Origin: Pseudohongiella sp. | Lineage (GTDB): Bacteria; Pseudomonadota; Gammaproteobacteria; Pseudomonadales; Pseudohongiellaceae | Assembly (NCBI GenBank): GCA_030696315.1 | Contig: JAUYSM010000047.1 | Location: 1 to 53,484, forward strand | Length of the DNA: 53,484 nt | Reading direction: 5' to 3' | Translations under genes and position numbers: made by a program | In this document: positions 18,118 through 27,073 of the stretch, in pieces | Layout: every line of letters begins with the position of its first letter | Numbering within the stretch: the first letter of the stretch is position 1 | The notes under the pieces: generated by a model | The model's input: the letters and a program-made list of their open reading frames with translations, nothing else | The model's database searches: none | What the model was told of the DNA's origin: nothing

Positions 18118-20130
18118 ATGAGCAACAGCATCATTCCGCCTATCGCACCGCCAGACGAGAACAAGGACGATTCCGAACTGCCCGCCATTGGTCGTTATCG
18201 GCAGCTGGCCATAAAGTGGCGTGCAACCATGGCCATTCTGACGGCTGCGGCGACCTTTCTTGCTATCAATCAGATTTTTGCGCTCGGCTTTTTTATGAAC
18301 ATCACTATGCTGGACGGCAGGTATCTATACCTGATCACCGGCATTATGTTGATCATGGTGTTCATCACGTTCCCATCGCATCACAGCAACATTAACTATG
18401 TACCTTGGTACGACAAAGTGGTCATGCTGATTATTGCCGGCATATTCAGCTATTTTGCCTACAATGCGGACTTGATCATTCTGGATGCCTGGGAGTACGC
18501 GGCGCCGCCCCTTGGTATTGCACTGGCCCTGGTGACGTGGGCAATTATTCTGGAAGCGGGTCGCCGGGCTGGCGGATGGCCCATCTTTTTTATTGTTTTA
18601 GTGTTGTCGTTATACCCCATTTATGCCGACAAAATGCCTGACGTCGTGGCAGGTATCGGCATGCCTATCCATGACGTCGCCATCTTCCACGTACTGGGAG
18701 AAGAGAGCCTGTTTGGTGTCGCGCTGAACTCGTTTGCCATGCTGGTTTTCGGTTTTATTCTGTTTGGCGTGGCTCTACAACATACCGGTGGCGGACCGTT
18801 TTTCATCAATCTGGCATTTGCAATGCTGGGCCACAAACGTGGCGGTGCTGCCAAAGTTGCCGTGTTTTCAAGCGGATTGATGGGTTCAATGAGCGGCGGG
18901 CCTATCACCAACGTGCTGACCACCGGCCCACTGTCCATTCCTGCCATGCGTCGCACCGGCTTCTCACGTGGTTATGCCGCCGGCGTAGAGGCTTGTGCAT
19001 CAACGGGAGGCGTGATGATGCCTCCCATCATGGGGGCCACCGCCTTTGTAATGGCCAGTTTTCTGGGCATCAGTTATGTCACGATCGCCGTCGCTGCCAT
19101 TGTCCCGTCATTCCTGTATTTTTTTGGTTTGTACATGCAGATTGACGCCTACTCTGCGCGTCATGGTCTAAAAGGATTACCCAAAGAAGAACTCCCGAGA
19201 CTGGGACAGGTCTTTAAAGAAGGTTGGTATTTTATAGCCGTGTTTGCATTACTGACATTTATGCTGGTGTACATGCAGCGCGAGGCCACCGCACCTTTTA
19301 TCGCGACCGGCTTTTTGTTGATCGTCAATCAATTCACCAAACATCGCATGAACCTGGAAAAATTCATGCTGATGGTCGCCGGGACAGGCCGCTTAATGGC
19401 TGAGCTGGCGGGTATTCTGGCGGCGATCGGATTGATTGTGGGTTCTTTGGCAGTGACCGGCATGGCGGGCACATTAGCCAACGATCTGCTGTATCTGGCA
19501 GGTGACAATGTGCTAGTCCTACTGTTTATGGGCGCCGCCACCAGCTTTGTGCTGGGCATTGGCATGACGGTGACCGCAGCCTACATATTCCTGGCAATTG
19601 TGTTGGCACCGGCATTGATCAGTGCCGGTCTCGATCCTCTGGCGTCCCACATGTTTATCATGTACTGGGGCATGCTGAGTTTTATTACGCCTCCCGTGGC
19701 ACTTGCCGCGTTTGCTGCTGCCTCAGTGGCTCAGGTCTCCCCGATGCGAGCAGGGTGGGAAGCCATGCGCCTTGGCACCATCATTTATTTTATTCCGTTC
19801 TTTTTTGTCTTGAATCCTGCCTTGTTACTGCAAGGTGGATTCGGCGAAGTGTTTTTGATGATCAGCACCGCATTGCTGGGAGTGGTCATCATTTCAGCAG
19901 GACTACAGGGTTACCTGATTGGATTCGGCAGGCTGGGTGAAGGCAAACCGGGTCTGTTCCCACGCACCTGCCTGACCTTGTCAGGTCTGGTATTGGCGGC
20001 ACCGTCAGGTGGGCTGTTAGGGCTGAGTCTAATTTTGCTGTTATCCGTCAGCGGCGGTTTGTTTGCTGCGGGCATCCTGTTTACGCTCTGGCAACGCAAG
20101 CAATTAGCCACCACACGGCAGGCTGCCTGA
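18118..20130 (+). CDS. TRAP transporter fused 4TM/12TM permease (DctQM-type)
   Basis: 670 residues, almost wholly hydrophobic with about 16-18 predicted membrane helices. The first about 180 residues correspond to the small (Q) subunit and the rest to the large (M) subunit, including SGSMSGGPITNVLTTGPLSIP-like sequences (residues about 259-280) and the GVMMPPIMGATAFVMA segment, both typical of fused TRAP permeases. These are sodium-coupled secondary transporters that take substrate from the TAXI protein encoded just upstream. Ends 18 bases from the oppositely oriented YgjP gene. Confidence 0.93.
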   Translation: MSNSIIPPIAPPDENKDDSELPAIGRYRQLAIKWRATMAILTAAATFLAINQIFALGFFMNITMLDGRYLYLITGIMLIMVFITFPSHHSNINYVPWYDKVVMLIIAGIFSYFAYNADLIILDAWEYAAPPLGIALALVTWAIILEAGRRAGGWPIFFIVLVLSLYPIYADKMPDVVAGIGMPIHDVAIFHVLGEESLFGVALNSFAMLVFGFILFGVALQHTGGGPFFINLAFAMLGHKRGGAAKVAVFSSGLMGSMSGGPITNVLTTGPLSIPAMRRTGFSRGYAAGVEACASTGGVMMPPIMGATAFVMASFLGISYVTIAVAAIVPSFLYFFGLYMQIDAYSARHGLKGLPKEELPRLGQVFKEGWYFIAVFALLTFMLVYMQREATAPFIATGFLLIVNQFTKHRMNLEKFMLMVAGTGRLMAELAGILAAIGLIVGSLAVTGMAGTLANDLLYLAGDNVLVLLFMGAATSFVLGIGMTVTAAYIFLAIVLAPALISAGLDPLASHMFIMYWGMLSFITPPVALAAFAAASVAQVSPMRAGWEAMRLGTIIYFIPFFFVLNPALLLQGGFGEVFLMISTALLGVVIISAGLQGYLIGFGRLGEGKPGLFPRTCLTLSGLVLAAPSGGLLGLSLILLLSVSGGLFAAGILFTLWQRKQLATTRQAA

Positions 20131-20148
20131 CCAAGATGAGCACCTGAC

Positions 20149-20874
20149 TCAAAACCAGAGTTGGTGCTCATGTTGCTTTAACCAGCCAACATAACGCTGG
20201 TAGTCCGGACAGACACGCGCAACACTCTGCCAATACTGTGGCGAGTGGTTCATGTGCAGCAGATGACAGACTTCATGGCAGATCATGTAATCAATTACCC
20301 CATCTGGCGCTAACATGATCAGCCAATTGTACTGAATGATGCCTTTTGCCGTGCAATGTCCCCACTTACTGCGTGTTTTTCTAAACACTACGCCAGCCAG
20401 TTTGTTATTCACACCCAGATAGTCTGCCAGCGCTCGTGTGCGGGCTGGCAACCAGTTTTTGGCCTGAGCCAGCAACCAGTTTTTGAGCACCTGTTCTGCT
20501 TTAACGGGTGTCATCGCCGGGCCGCGAATAATCATGCGGGCAGGCTCGATGATAACGGCGGGCTGTGGCGCATTTTCAAGGCAGATACTTAAGGTTCTCG
20601 CCTTGTAATGTATATGCCCACCATCATGCAAAGACAGGCGCTCAGCGGCTCGTTTTAATCTCTCTTCCAGCTTGCGCGTCAGCCAGCGCTGATGTTTATC
20701 CAAAAAACGTAAAACATCACTTGTTGACGTGTGAAGCGGGGCGCGCACTTCTACGCGATCGTGGCGGACATGCAGCGCCAGGGTCTTGCGTTTGCTTCGG
20801 TGCAGTTGGCAGACCACCTGCAATCCTTCCACGTCTAAGGTTTCCAGTTCTGGATAATGTTTTCCAAACAGCAT
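20149..20874 (-). CDS. YgjP-type M48-like metallohydrolase (DUF45)
   Basis: 241 residues. Carries the DUF45/YgjP signature RSKWGHCTAKGIIQYNW (about 168-184) and the zinc site HEVCHLLHMNH (His200, Glu201, His204, His210). E. coli YgjP has been reported to act on nucleoside triphosphates (UTP), but family members are usually annotated only as metal-dependent hydrolases; no substrate can be assigned here. It is convergent with the TRAP permease and divergent from the HIT gene. Confidence 0.9.
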   Translation of the reverse strand: MLFGKHYPELETLDVEGLQVVCQLHRSKRKTLALHVRHDRVEVRAPLHTSTSDVLRFLDKHQRWLTRKLEERLKRAAERLSLHDGGHIHYKARTLSICLENAPQPAVIIEPARMIIRGPAMTPVKAEQVLKNWLLAQAKNWLPARTRALADYLGVNNKLAGVVFRKTRSKWGHCTAKGIIQYNWLIMLAPDGVIDYMICHEVCHLLHMNHSPQYWQSVARVCPDYQRYVGWLKQHEHQLWF

Positions 20875-21018
20875 GTGCTAAACCCGGTTACGGTACTGCC
20901 ATTATCCAATTGCGCTTGCAGATCAGCGCGCTGGCAGGTCGGTTGGACTGTATCATGATTTGCCGCATAATAGCGCCCCAGGCAATTCACCCACTACCCG
21001 CGCAGGAGCATACCCCCG

Positions 21019-21450
21019 ATGAGCAGCCTTTTTACCCGCATCCGCGCAGGCGAATTGCCAGGACATATCGTTTGGGATGATGAACACTGTTTTGCAATTT
21101 TAACCCTCAAGCCCATTCGCGAAGGTCATGTGTTGCTTATCCCTCGCGATGAAGTGGATCACTGGTACGACATGGAGCCAACGCTGAATGCGCATGTGTT
21201 TGACGTTGCACGCACCTTGTCACAAACAATCAAACGGCTGTTTCCCTGTGAGAAAGTGGGCATGATGATCGCTGGCCTGGAAGTGCGTCACGCACATCTG
21301 CACTTGATTCCGATCACGGCAATAGCTGACCTTAATTTTTCACTGGCTCAAGATCGTGATGACGCCCTACAAGCTGAAACCGCACGCAGCATTCGTCATG
21401 CGTTGCGCGAGTCTGGTCACACTGCGGTGCCTGCCGAGTCACACAAATGA
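21019..21450 (+). CDS. HIT-family nucleotide hydrolase
   Basis: 143 residues with the histidine triad HAHLHLIP (His91, His93, His95) and the N-terminal TRIRAGELPGHIVW typical of bacterial HIT proteins. Such proteins hydrolyse nucleotide phosphoramidates or dinucleotides. Its stop codon overlaps the cmoA start (ATGA), placing it first in a HIT-cmoA-cmoB operon. Confidence 0.92.
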   Translation: MSSLFTRIRAGELPGHIVWDDEHCFAILTLKPIREGHVLLIPRDEVDHWYDMEPTLNAHVFDVARTLSQTIKRLFPCEKVGMMIAGLEVRHAHLHLIPITAIADLNFSLAQDRDDALQAETARSIRHALRESGHTAVPAESHK

Positions 21451-22175
21451 AAACCGATACCATTTTTGCGGCCCCACAATCGCGCTCGGACTTTGTGTTT
21501 GATGACAAAGTGGCGTCCGTATTCAGTGACATGATTAATCGATCAGTCCCGGGATATGCCACGATACTGTCAATGATTGGCGTGCTTGCTGCGCGCTTTT
21601 GTGTACCCGGCACACGCATTTACGACCTCGGCAGCTCCTTGGGTGGTGCCAGCCTTGCCATGGCGCATCAAATTGCCCACCGGGATTATGAACTGCTGGC
21701 CATCGACAACTCATCCGCCATGACCACCCGGCTGGAGTCTTTGTTGTCATTGCCAGAACACCAGGCGCTGCCAATTACCGTCAGCTGCGCAGATATCTGT
21801 GACATCGATATCAGCAATGCCACTGTTGTGGTGCTCAACTTTACGCTGCAGTTTATTGCACCAGATCGACGCGATGCCTTGATAAAGACGATTGCTGATG
21901 GTTTGCGCCCTGGTGGCATATTGATCCTGTCGGAGAAGATACGCTTCCCGGCGGAACCTCTGAATGATCTGTTTATTGATCTGTACCATGAGTTTAAACA
22001 GGCGCAGGGCTACTCGGCTCTGGAAGTCGCACAAAAACGCGCCGCGCTGGAAAATGTGCTTATTCCTGAAACAATCGACGCGCATAAACAACGTCTGCAC
22101 ACCGCGGGTTTTAGCAGTTGCGATGTCTGGTTTCAGTGCTTCAATTTCTGCTCTATGGTGGCCGTACGCTCATGA
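21447..22175 (+). CDS. cmoA: Carboxy-S-adenosyl-L-methionine synthase
   Basis: 242 residues, the normal CmoA size. Makes carboxy-SAM from SAM and prephenate, for the wobble-uridine modification cmo5U34 in tRNA. Seen: N-terminal DFVFDDKVASVFSDMINRSVPGY-type opening (in part), SAM-binding YDLGSSLGGASLAMA, NFTLQFI and the LSEKIRF motif. Overlaps the HIT gene and cmoB by four bases each. Confidence 0.95.
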   Translation: MKTDTIFAAPQSRSDFVFDDKVASVFSDMINRSVPGYATILSMIGVLAARFCVPGTRIYDLGSSLGGASLAMAHQIAHRDYELLAIDNSSAMTTRLESLLSLPEHQALPITVSCADICDIDISNATVVVLNFTLQFIAPDRRDALIKTIADGLRPGGILILSEKIRFPAEPLNDLFIDLYHEFKQAQGYSALEVAQKRAALENVLIPETIDAHKQRLHTAGFSSCDVWFQCFNFCSMVAVRS

Positions 22176-23143
22176 GAGATCGCGACGCTCATCTTCGCTT
22201 ACAGGCTTTGCTGCGTGGCACAGCCATGGAAGCGATGGCAGATTATGCCAGCGACAAGTACTTGTATTCCCGCAAACACGGATTAACAGACCGCTGGCTG
22301 GATATGTTTGATGCGTTACCGGATGTTGTTGCGGGCAGCATCGATCTGAAAACATGTGTGCGCATCGGCAGCGCCTCTGATTGCACGCCAGAACAACTCG
22401 CAGCAATTGATGCTGCCGCGCGCAGCCAGATCCCCTGGCGCAAAGGACCTTGGTCTGTTTTTGGTGTTGAAATAGATAGCGAATGGCGATCCGATATGAA
22501 ATGGGATCGTTTGCTACCTCACATAGAATCGCTACAAGGCCGACGGGTACTGGATGTCGGTAGCGGCAATGCTTACCATTGTTACCGGGCTTTGGGTGAA
22601 GGTGCCAGATATGTGCTGGGTGTTGACCCGCATCTGGCCTACTTTTTTCAATTCAGATTTATTCAACATTTTTTGCGGCAGTATCCGGTTTTTGTATTGC
22701 CGGTGACTCTGGATGAGTTTCCAGATGCGGTCGCACAGTTTGACACCGTGTTCTCAATGGGTGTGTTGTATCATCGCAAATCACCGCTTGATCATCTATT
22801 CCAATTGTTGGGCTGTTTGCGCTCTGGCGGTCAATTGATTCTGGAAACATTGGTTGTAGATGGCCCTGAAGGTTATGCGTTAACGCCGCCGGATCGATAT
22901 TGCAGAATGAATAATGTGTGGTTTCTGCCGTCTGTTGCGACAACAGAATCGTGGTTGCACCGCTGCGGATTCCGGAATGTCCGTACTGTTGATATCAACG
23001 CTACCGGTGCTGAAGAGCAGCGAACCACTCCATGGATGCCGTTCCAATCGCTGATCGACGGGCTTGATCCGCACGATCAAAGCCTGAGCATTGAAGGCCT
23101 CCCCGGCCCTAAACGCGCGTTAATTATTGCCGAAGCACCTTAA
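22172..23143 (+). CDS. cmoB: tRNA U34 carboxymethyltransferase
   Basis: 323 residues from the ATG at 22172, which overlaps the cmoA stop (ATGA); this is exactly the usual CmoB length, whereas the longer frame from 22118 lies inside cmoA. Transfers the carboxymethyl group of carboxy-SAM to 5-hydroxyuridine at tRNA position 34. Seen: RKGPWSVFGVEIDSEWRSD, SAM-site DVGSGNAYHCYRALGEGA, the family motif YFFQFRFIQHFL, and FSMGVLYHRKSPLDHL. Confidence 0.97.
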   Translation: MRDRDAHLRLQALLRGTAMEAMADYASDKYLYSRKHGLTDRWLDMFDALPDVVAGSIDLKTCVRIGSASDCTPEQLAAIDAAARSQIPWRKGPWSVFGVEIDSEWRSDMKWDRLLPHIESLQGRRVLDVGSGNAYHCYRALGEGARYVLGVDPHLAYFFQFRFIQHFLRQYPVFVLPVTLDEFPDAVAQFDTVFSMGVLYHRKSPLDHLFQLLGCLRSGGQLILETLVVDGPEGYALTPPDRYCRMNNVWFLPSVATTESWLHRCGFRNVRTVDINATGAEEQRTTPWMPFQSLIDGLDPHDQSLSIEGLPGPKRALIIAEAP

Positions 23144-23286
23144 TCGCGCGGCACAATGAGTGGGACCTTGCGCCTGAACTTTGTGTTGACCTGTCCTGCA
23201 ATACTGGTTCACTATAGATCGCGGTAACTGGGGTCAACTGTAATTCATAACAAAAATACCAATTACAAAAACAAGGAACTCCGTCT

Positions 23287-24258
23287 ATGGCCAGACCACT
23301 ACGCATAGAATATCCGGACGCGTATTACCATGTCTCCAATACTGCATTGGAGGGGCAAAAGGTTTTCCCGTCGGCCAGATATTACGAGGCTTTTCTACAA
23401 GCTCTGGATGAAACCTGTGGCCGTCTTAATGTTCAGGTTTATGCCTATTCACTTCTGAAAGATCAGTACCACCTGCTGGTAAAAACGCCGGAAGCCAACC
23501 TGAGCCGATTTATGCGGCAAATTGATGGCATCTATACGCAGTATTACCAACGCCTGAAAAAATCTGAAGGCTCGCTGTTCCGTGGCCGATACAAAGCCGT
23601 GCTGGTGCAGGCTGACAAATACCTGCTCCCACTATCCCGTTTTATACACTTGGGCGTTCGAAAACAGGATCTGGACAAGCATGTCTGGTCCAGTTACGCG
23701 GCATACACAAACCAGACCAAATCTCCTGTTTGGCTGGTACGTGACGAAGCGCTGGGTATGCTGGAAGGACCCGCTGGCAAACGCTTTCAACGTTATGTTG
23801 ACTACGTTGCGCTCGGTGTTGACGATGAGATGGCGCATTTTTACGGAAAAAAGAATCTGTCGTCAGTTATGGGTGACGAAAAGTTCCGCAAATTTGCTGC
23901 GGGAAAACGCTCGGCCACCAAAGTCCGTGGTGTTTCACGAGGCGCACACGCCAAATGGCGTCCGTCATGTAAGGACATTGTGTCTGCGGTAGCGACCCAG
24001 TTCAAAGTGAGCGAGGAAAGTATCTATCAAGCTGCGCGCGGGCCTGGATCAAAAAATGTGCCGCGCTGGGTAGCCATGTATCTGTGCCAGGAACTGTCGG
24101 CATCGACCTTGCAGGCCATTGCCAAGCTGTTCCACCTCAAGCGTTATGGCACGGTGTCGACTACCGTTGGCAAATTGAAAAAAGAGCTGCTGATCGATGC
24201 AAAGTTAGCAACTGTAGTACAAAAACTTGCAAAAGCGCTGAGCAAGCAAAAGGCATAA
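23287..24258 (+). CDS. REP-type Y1 transposase-like protein, altered HUH motif
   Basis: 323 residues. Residues 1-140 match the Y1 transposase (REP-associated tyrosine transposase) family: MARPLRIEYPDAYYHVSN, and FMRQIDGIYTQYYQ with the probable nucleophile Tyr83. In active members the metal site is His-hydrophobic-His (typically NHYHLL); here residues 60-62 read Gln-Tyr-His (KDQYHLL), the first histidine being changed by a single-base difference. Residues about 235-312 resemble the DnaA C-terminal DNA-binding domain (VPRWVAMYLCQELSASTLQ), a known partner domain in this family. AAGGAACT precedes the ATG. No terminal inverted repeats or REP clusters were seen nearby. It could be inactive as a nuclease or kept for DNA binding. 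Confidence 0.85.
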   Translation: MARPLRIEYPDAYYHVSNTALEGQKVFPSARYYEAFLQALDETCGRLNVQVYAYSLLKDQYHLLVKTPEANLSRFMRQIDGIYTQYYQRLKKSEGSLFRGRYKAVLVQADKYLLPLSRFIHLGVRKQDLDKHVWSSYAAYTNQTKSPVWLVRDEALGMLEGPAGKRFQRYVDYVALGVDDEMAHFYGKKNLSSVMGDEKFRKFAAGKRSATKVRGVSRGAHAKWRPSCKDIVSAVATQFKVSEESIYQAARGPGSKNVPRWVAMYLCQELSASTLQAIAKLFHLKRYGTVSTTVGKLKKELLIDAKLATVVQKLAKALSKQKA

Positions 24259-24284
24259 ACAGCTCTCAGAGTGCCCAACAAAAA

Positions 24285-24322
24285 CACCCGGTACGATTTT
24301 CATCATACCGGGTGCTTTTTTA
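24285..24322. terminator. Bidirectional terminator between transposase gene and rpmG
   Basis: CACCCGGTA (24285-24293) and TACCGGGTG (24306-24314) form a nine-pair stem, followed by CTTTTTTA on the plus strand and by a T-rich run (TTTTTG) on the minus strand. It can therefore end the transposase transcript and the rpmB-rpmG transcript. Confidence 0.88.
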
Positions 24323-24375
24323 TGTCCTGAAACCCATCAGTCAGCCGGGGCCACCTTGGAGGGCAGCCGGCACAA

Positions 24376-24531
24376 TTACTTGATTTTGGCTTCTTTGTAC
24401 ATCACGTGCTTGCGAACAACGGGATCGTATTTTTTGATCTCCATTTTGTCCGGAGTAGTACGCTTGTTTTTGTCAGTTGTGTAGAAGTGACCGGTGCCTG
24501 CTGAGGAAACCAGTTTGATTTTATCGCGCAT
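24376..24531 (-). CDS. rpmG: 50S ribosomal protein L33
   Basis: 51 residues, [14 protein letters not shown]...YKEAKIK, very close to E. coli L33 in length and sequence. It lacks the CxxC pairs of zinc-binding L33, so it is the zinc-independent form. Located 31 bases after rpmB on the same strand, the usual rpmB-rpmG operon. Confidence 0.97.
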   Translation of the reverse strand: MRDKIKLVSSAGTGHFYTTDKNKRTTPDKMEIKKYDPVVRKHVMYKEAKIK

Positions 24532-24562
24532 CGCTGCTTACCACCTGAATCTGGGTTAGAAA

Positions 24563-24799
24563 TTAGATTTTTACGCCGCTGGCGCGAATATCAGCTAATA
24601 CAGCATCAATGCCGCGTTTATCGATCGTGCGCATGCCTCTGGTAGACAATTTCAACGAAATAAAACGGTTCTCTGATTGAACCCAGAAACGGTGTGTCTG
24701 GATGTTTGGCAGAAAACGACGACGCGTTTTATTGTTTGCGTGTGAAACGTTATTACCAGAAAGCGGCTTCTTGCCGGTTACCATACATACTTTTGACAT
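24563..24799 (-). CDS. rpmB: 50S ribosomal protein L28
   Basis: 78 residues, the standard length. Starts [17 protein letters not shown] and contains [13 protein letters not shown] and [13 protein letters not shown], all family hallmarks. First gene of rpmB-rpmG, read from the promoter at 24940-24968. Confidence 0.97.
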   Translation of the reverse strand: MSKVCMVTGKKPLSGNNVSHANNKTRRRFLPNIQTHRFWVQSENRFISLKLSTRGMRTIDKRGIDAVLADIRASGVKI

Positions 24800-24939
24800 G
24801 ACCTAGCCTCGTTACCAAACCGTGCTCTATTTAACACGTGTCTGAAAAAACCCGTGCTTTGGAAAATCCCGCTATAAAACACGCTTGAATGGACAGAAGA
24901 GACGACCAGTACCGGCATGCCTTAAAATTTGAGCTGCGT

Positions 24940-24968
24940 TTTATACCAAAACGGCTTGCTTAAGGCAA
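24940..24968 (-). promoter_or_regulatory. Promoter of rpmB-rpmG
   Basis: Minus strand TTGCCT (24968-24963; 4/6) and TATAAA (24945-24940; 5/6) separated by exactly 17 bases, with TGG just before the -10 box (extended -10). Start of transcription near 24933, leader about 134 bases. Confidence 0.55.
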
Positions 24969-24984
24969 ACAGTTTTCTTGAAAT

Positions 24985-25001
24985 CACGGCATTTGGCCGT
25001 G
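24985..25001 (-). terminator. Short hairpin after radC
   Basis: CACGGC and GCCGTG can pair (six pairs) with a five-base loop, 12 bases past the radC stop codon. There is only a weak T-rich stretch (ATTTC) after it, so termination here is uncertain; it also lies just upstream of the rpmB promoter. Confidence 0.35.
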
Positions 25002-25012
25002 TTTCTGCATTT

Positions 25013-25687
25013 TTATAGCAATCCTCGCTCCGCAAACGACACCACGTCCGAGCGACCCACCACCACGTGATCCAGCACTCTGACATCGATTGTGTTTAGC
25101 GCGGTCTTCAGCCGCTGAGTAATCGCAATGTCAGCCTGGCTGGGCTCTGCCAGCCCAGAAGGGTGATTATGCGCAAATATCACGGCTGCAGCATTGTTAT
25201 GCAGACAACGTTTCACAACCTCCCGGGGATACACAGCGGCACCATCTATGGTGCCTTGAAACAACTCCTCCATCGCAGTCACCCTGTGTTGATTGTCCAG
25301 ATACAAACAAGCAAACACCTCATGGGAGTAGTCACGCATGCGCGCCCTCAGATAGTCCCGTGTCAAGTCAGAATTGGTCAATGCATCTGACTCAGCAAGG
25401 CGCTCACTCATATACCGCCGCGCCAGCTCCAGAACCGCCTGAAATTGCACGTATTTGCCTGGCCCAAGACCGTCCCGGCGGCAGAAATCCTCGAGTGACG
25501 CCCTCAGAATGCTGGTTAATGACCCAAAATCAATCAGCAGATCTCGCGCCAAATCCAGCGCATTGCGGCCGGGGATACCCGTGCGTAAAAACACCGCCAG
25601 CAGCTCTGCATCAGACAGAAACGCCGGGCCATGCTGCAACAGCTTTTCCCTGGGTCTTTCATTTTCAGGCCAATGTTTGATTGTCAT
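25013..25687 (-). CDS. radC: RadC-family JAB/MPN domain protein
   Basis: 224 residues. N-terminal helix-hairpin-helix region with [20 protein letters not shown] and [15 protein letters not shown], then a JAB metalloprotease-like domain with [14 protein letters not shown] (zinc-type His-x-His...Ser...Asp). Despite the name, a direct repair role for RadC is doubtful in the literature; the biochemical activity is unknown. Divergent from coaBC, as in Pseudomonas and E. coli. Confidence 0.95.
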   Translation of the reverse strand: MTIKHWPENERPREKLLQHGPAFLSDAELLAVFLRTGIPGRNALDLARDLLIDFGSLTSILRASLEDFCRRDGLGPGKYVQFQAVLELARRYMSERLAESDALTNSDLTRDYLRARMRDYSHEVFACLYLDNQHRVTAMEELFQGTIDGAAVYPREVVKRCLHNNAAAVIFAHNHPSGLAEPSQADIAITQRLKTALNTIDVRVLDHVVVGRSDVVSFAERGLL

Positions 25688-25831
25688 TTTGTTCCCTCCC
25701 TGGAACCAGAACCTCTTACCTTATAGCAGCTCTGCCACTCAGCTGCCTTGCTGCATGCACCTGCCCCTGCTTAAAATGCGGTAAGCTTGGCCAAATCGGT
25801 CAATCAACGACCTCCACCTGGAATACTCTTT

Positions 25832-27061
25832 ATGTCGTTCAACAAGCTTGCCACTCTGGCCAACAAGCGGATTCTGCTGGGAATGACGGGAGGTATCGCT
25901 GCCTATAAATGCGCTGAACTGACCCGCCTGCTGATCAAGGCCGGGGCTGATGTGCGTGTGGTAATGACCAAAGCGGCGATGGAATTCATCACGCCTCTTA
26001 CCATGCAGGCGCTTTCCGGCAATCGGGTACATCACGAGCTGTTGGACGCAGATGCTGAAGCGGGTATGGGCCATATTGAGTTGGCGCGGTGGCCTGACCT
26101 GATCCTGGTAGCGCCTGCCAGCGCAGATTTTCTGGCTCGAATGGCCAGCGGTCACGCCGGTGACCTGCTCACCACCTTGTTGCTGGCCAGTAAAGCGCCT
26201 GTTGCACTTGCCCCCGCCATGAATCAGGGCATGTGGCTGAATGCCGCGACCCAAGCGAATCTCGATACATTAAAATCTCGCGGCTGCACCATCATGGGAC
26301 CCGACAGCGGCTCACAGGCATGTGGTGATGTGGGGCCGGGCCGCATGCTTGAACCTGCTGACCTGGCAGAAGCGTGTGCTGAGTTGTTTGCGCCCGGCTG
26401 GTTGACCGGGTTGCGCATCATGATCACTGCAGGTCCCACGCGTGAGCCTATTGATCCGGTTCGTTATATCAGCAACCACAGCTCCGGCAAGATGGGGTAT
26501 GCCTTGGCGGCAGAAGCAGCAGCTGCCGGTGCGCTGGTATCCCTTATCAGCGGCCCGGTCAACCTCGCCGTCCCCGATCGAGTACATGCCGTGCACGTCA
26601 TTACGGCGCGTGAAATGCTTGATGCCTGTCTGGGAGGCATTGATGGGCAGGATGTGTTTGTGGGCGTGGCTGCTGTCGCTGATTACCGTCCTGCCGAAGT
26701 TGTATCACACAAGATCAAAAAGTCTGCCGATACCATGCAACTGTCTTTAATCAGAAACCCCGATATCATCGGAACACTGGCGGCGCGATCACCGCGCCCT
26801 CTGATGGTGGGTTTTGCGGCGGAAACAGACAATGTCACTGCCTATGGTGAGGACAAACTCACACGCAAAGGCCTGGATTTGTTGTTTGCAAATGAGGCCA
26901 CCAGCACTTTTGGAAGCGAGTCCATCAGTGCAACAGCGTTATGGCACGGAACTGAATCGGATCAGATCATGTCAAACGTGTTAGGACCAGCAGGAAAAAA
27001 TCTGGTTGCCCGACAAATGCTGCGCTTGATTCACACAAAATGGCTCGCAGCTCAACAATAA
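25832..27061 (+). CDS. coaBC: Bifunctional phosphopantothenoylcysteine decarboxylase/synthetase
   Basis: 409 residues from the ATG at 25832; a TTG at 25787 would add 15 residues. N-terminal CoaC flavoprotein half: GMTGGIAAYKCAEL, catalytic-histidine region GMGHIELARW, APAMNQGMW and the Cys of GSQACGDVGPGRM. C-terminal CoaB half: GPTREPIDPVRYISNHSSGKMGYALA (in part) and NEATSTFGS-like end. Makes 4'-phosphopantetheine from phosphopantothenate and cysteine in CoA synthesis; coaD of the same pathway is at 8 kb. Only 12 bases separate it from algC; dut, usually between them in Pseudomonas-like genomes, is missing. Confidence 0.96.
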   Translation: MSFNKLATLANKRILLGMTGGIAAYKCAELTRLLIKAGADVRVVMTKAAMEFITPLTMQALSGNRVHHELLDADAEAGMGHIELARWPDLILVAPASADFLARMASGHAGDLLTTLLLASKAPVALAPAMNQGMWLNAATQANLDTLKSRGCTIMGPDSGSQACGDVGPGRMLEPADLAEACAELFAPGWLTGLRIMITAGPTREPIDPVRYISNHSSGKMGYALAAEAAAAGALVSLISGPVNLAVPDRVHAVHVITAREMLDACLGGIDGQDVFVGVAAVADYRPAEVVSHKIKKSADTMQLSLIRNPDIIGTLAARSPRPLMVGFAAETDNVTAYGEDKLTRKGLDLLFANEATSTFGSESISATALWHGTESDQIMSNVLGPAGKNLVARQMLRLIHTKWLAAQQ

Positions 27062-27073
27062 GGCGCGGAAGCC

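Noticed and set aside
23186-23237. TTGACC and GGTCAA flanking 40 bases upstream of the transposase-like gene
   Set aside because: Six-base arms are too short for an insertion-sequence end, no matching copy is seen downstream, and no target-site duplication is visible.
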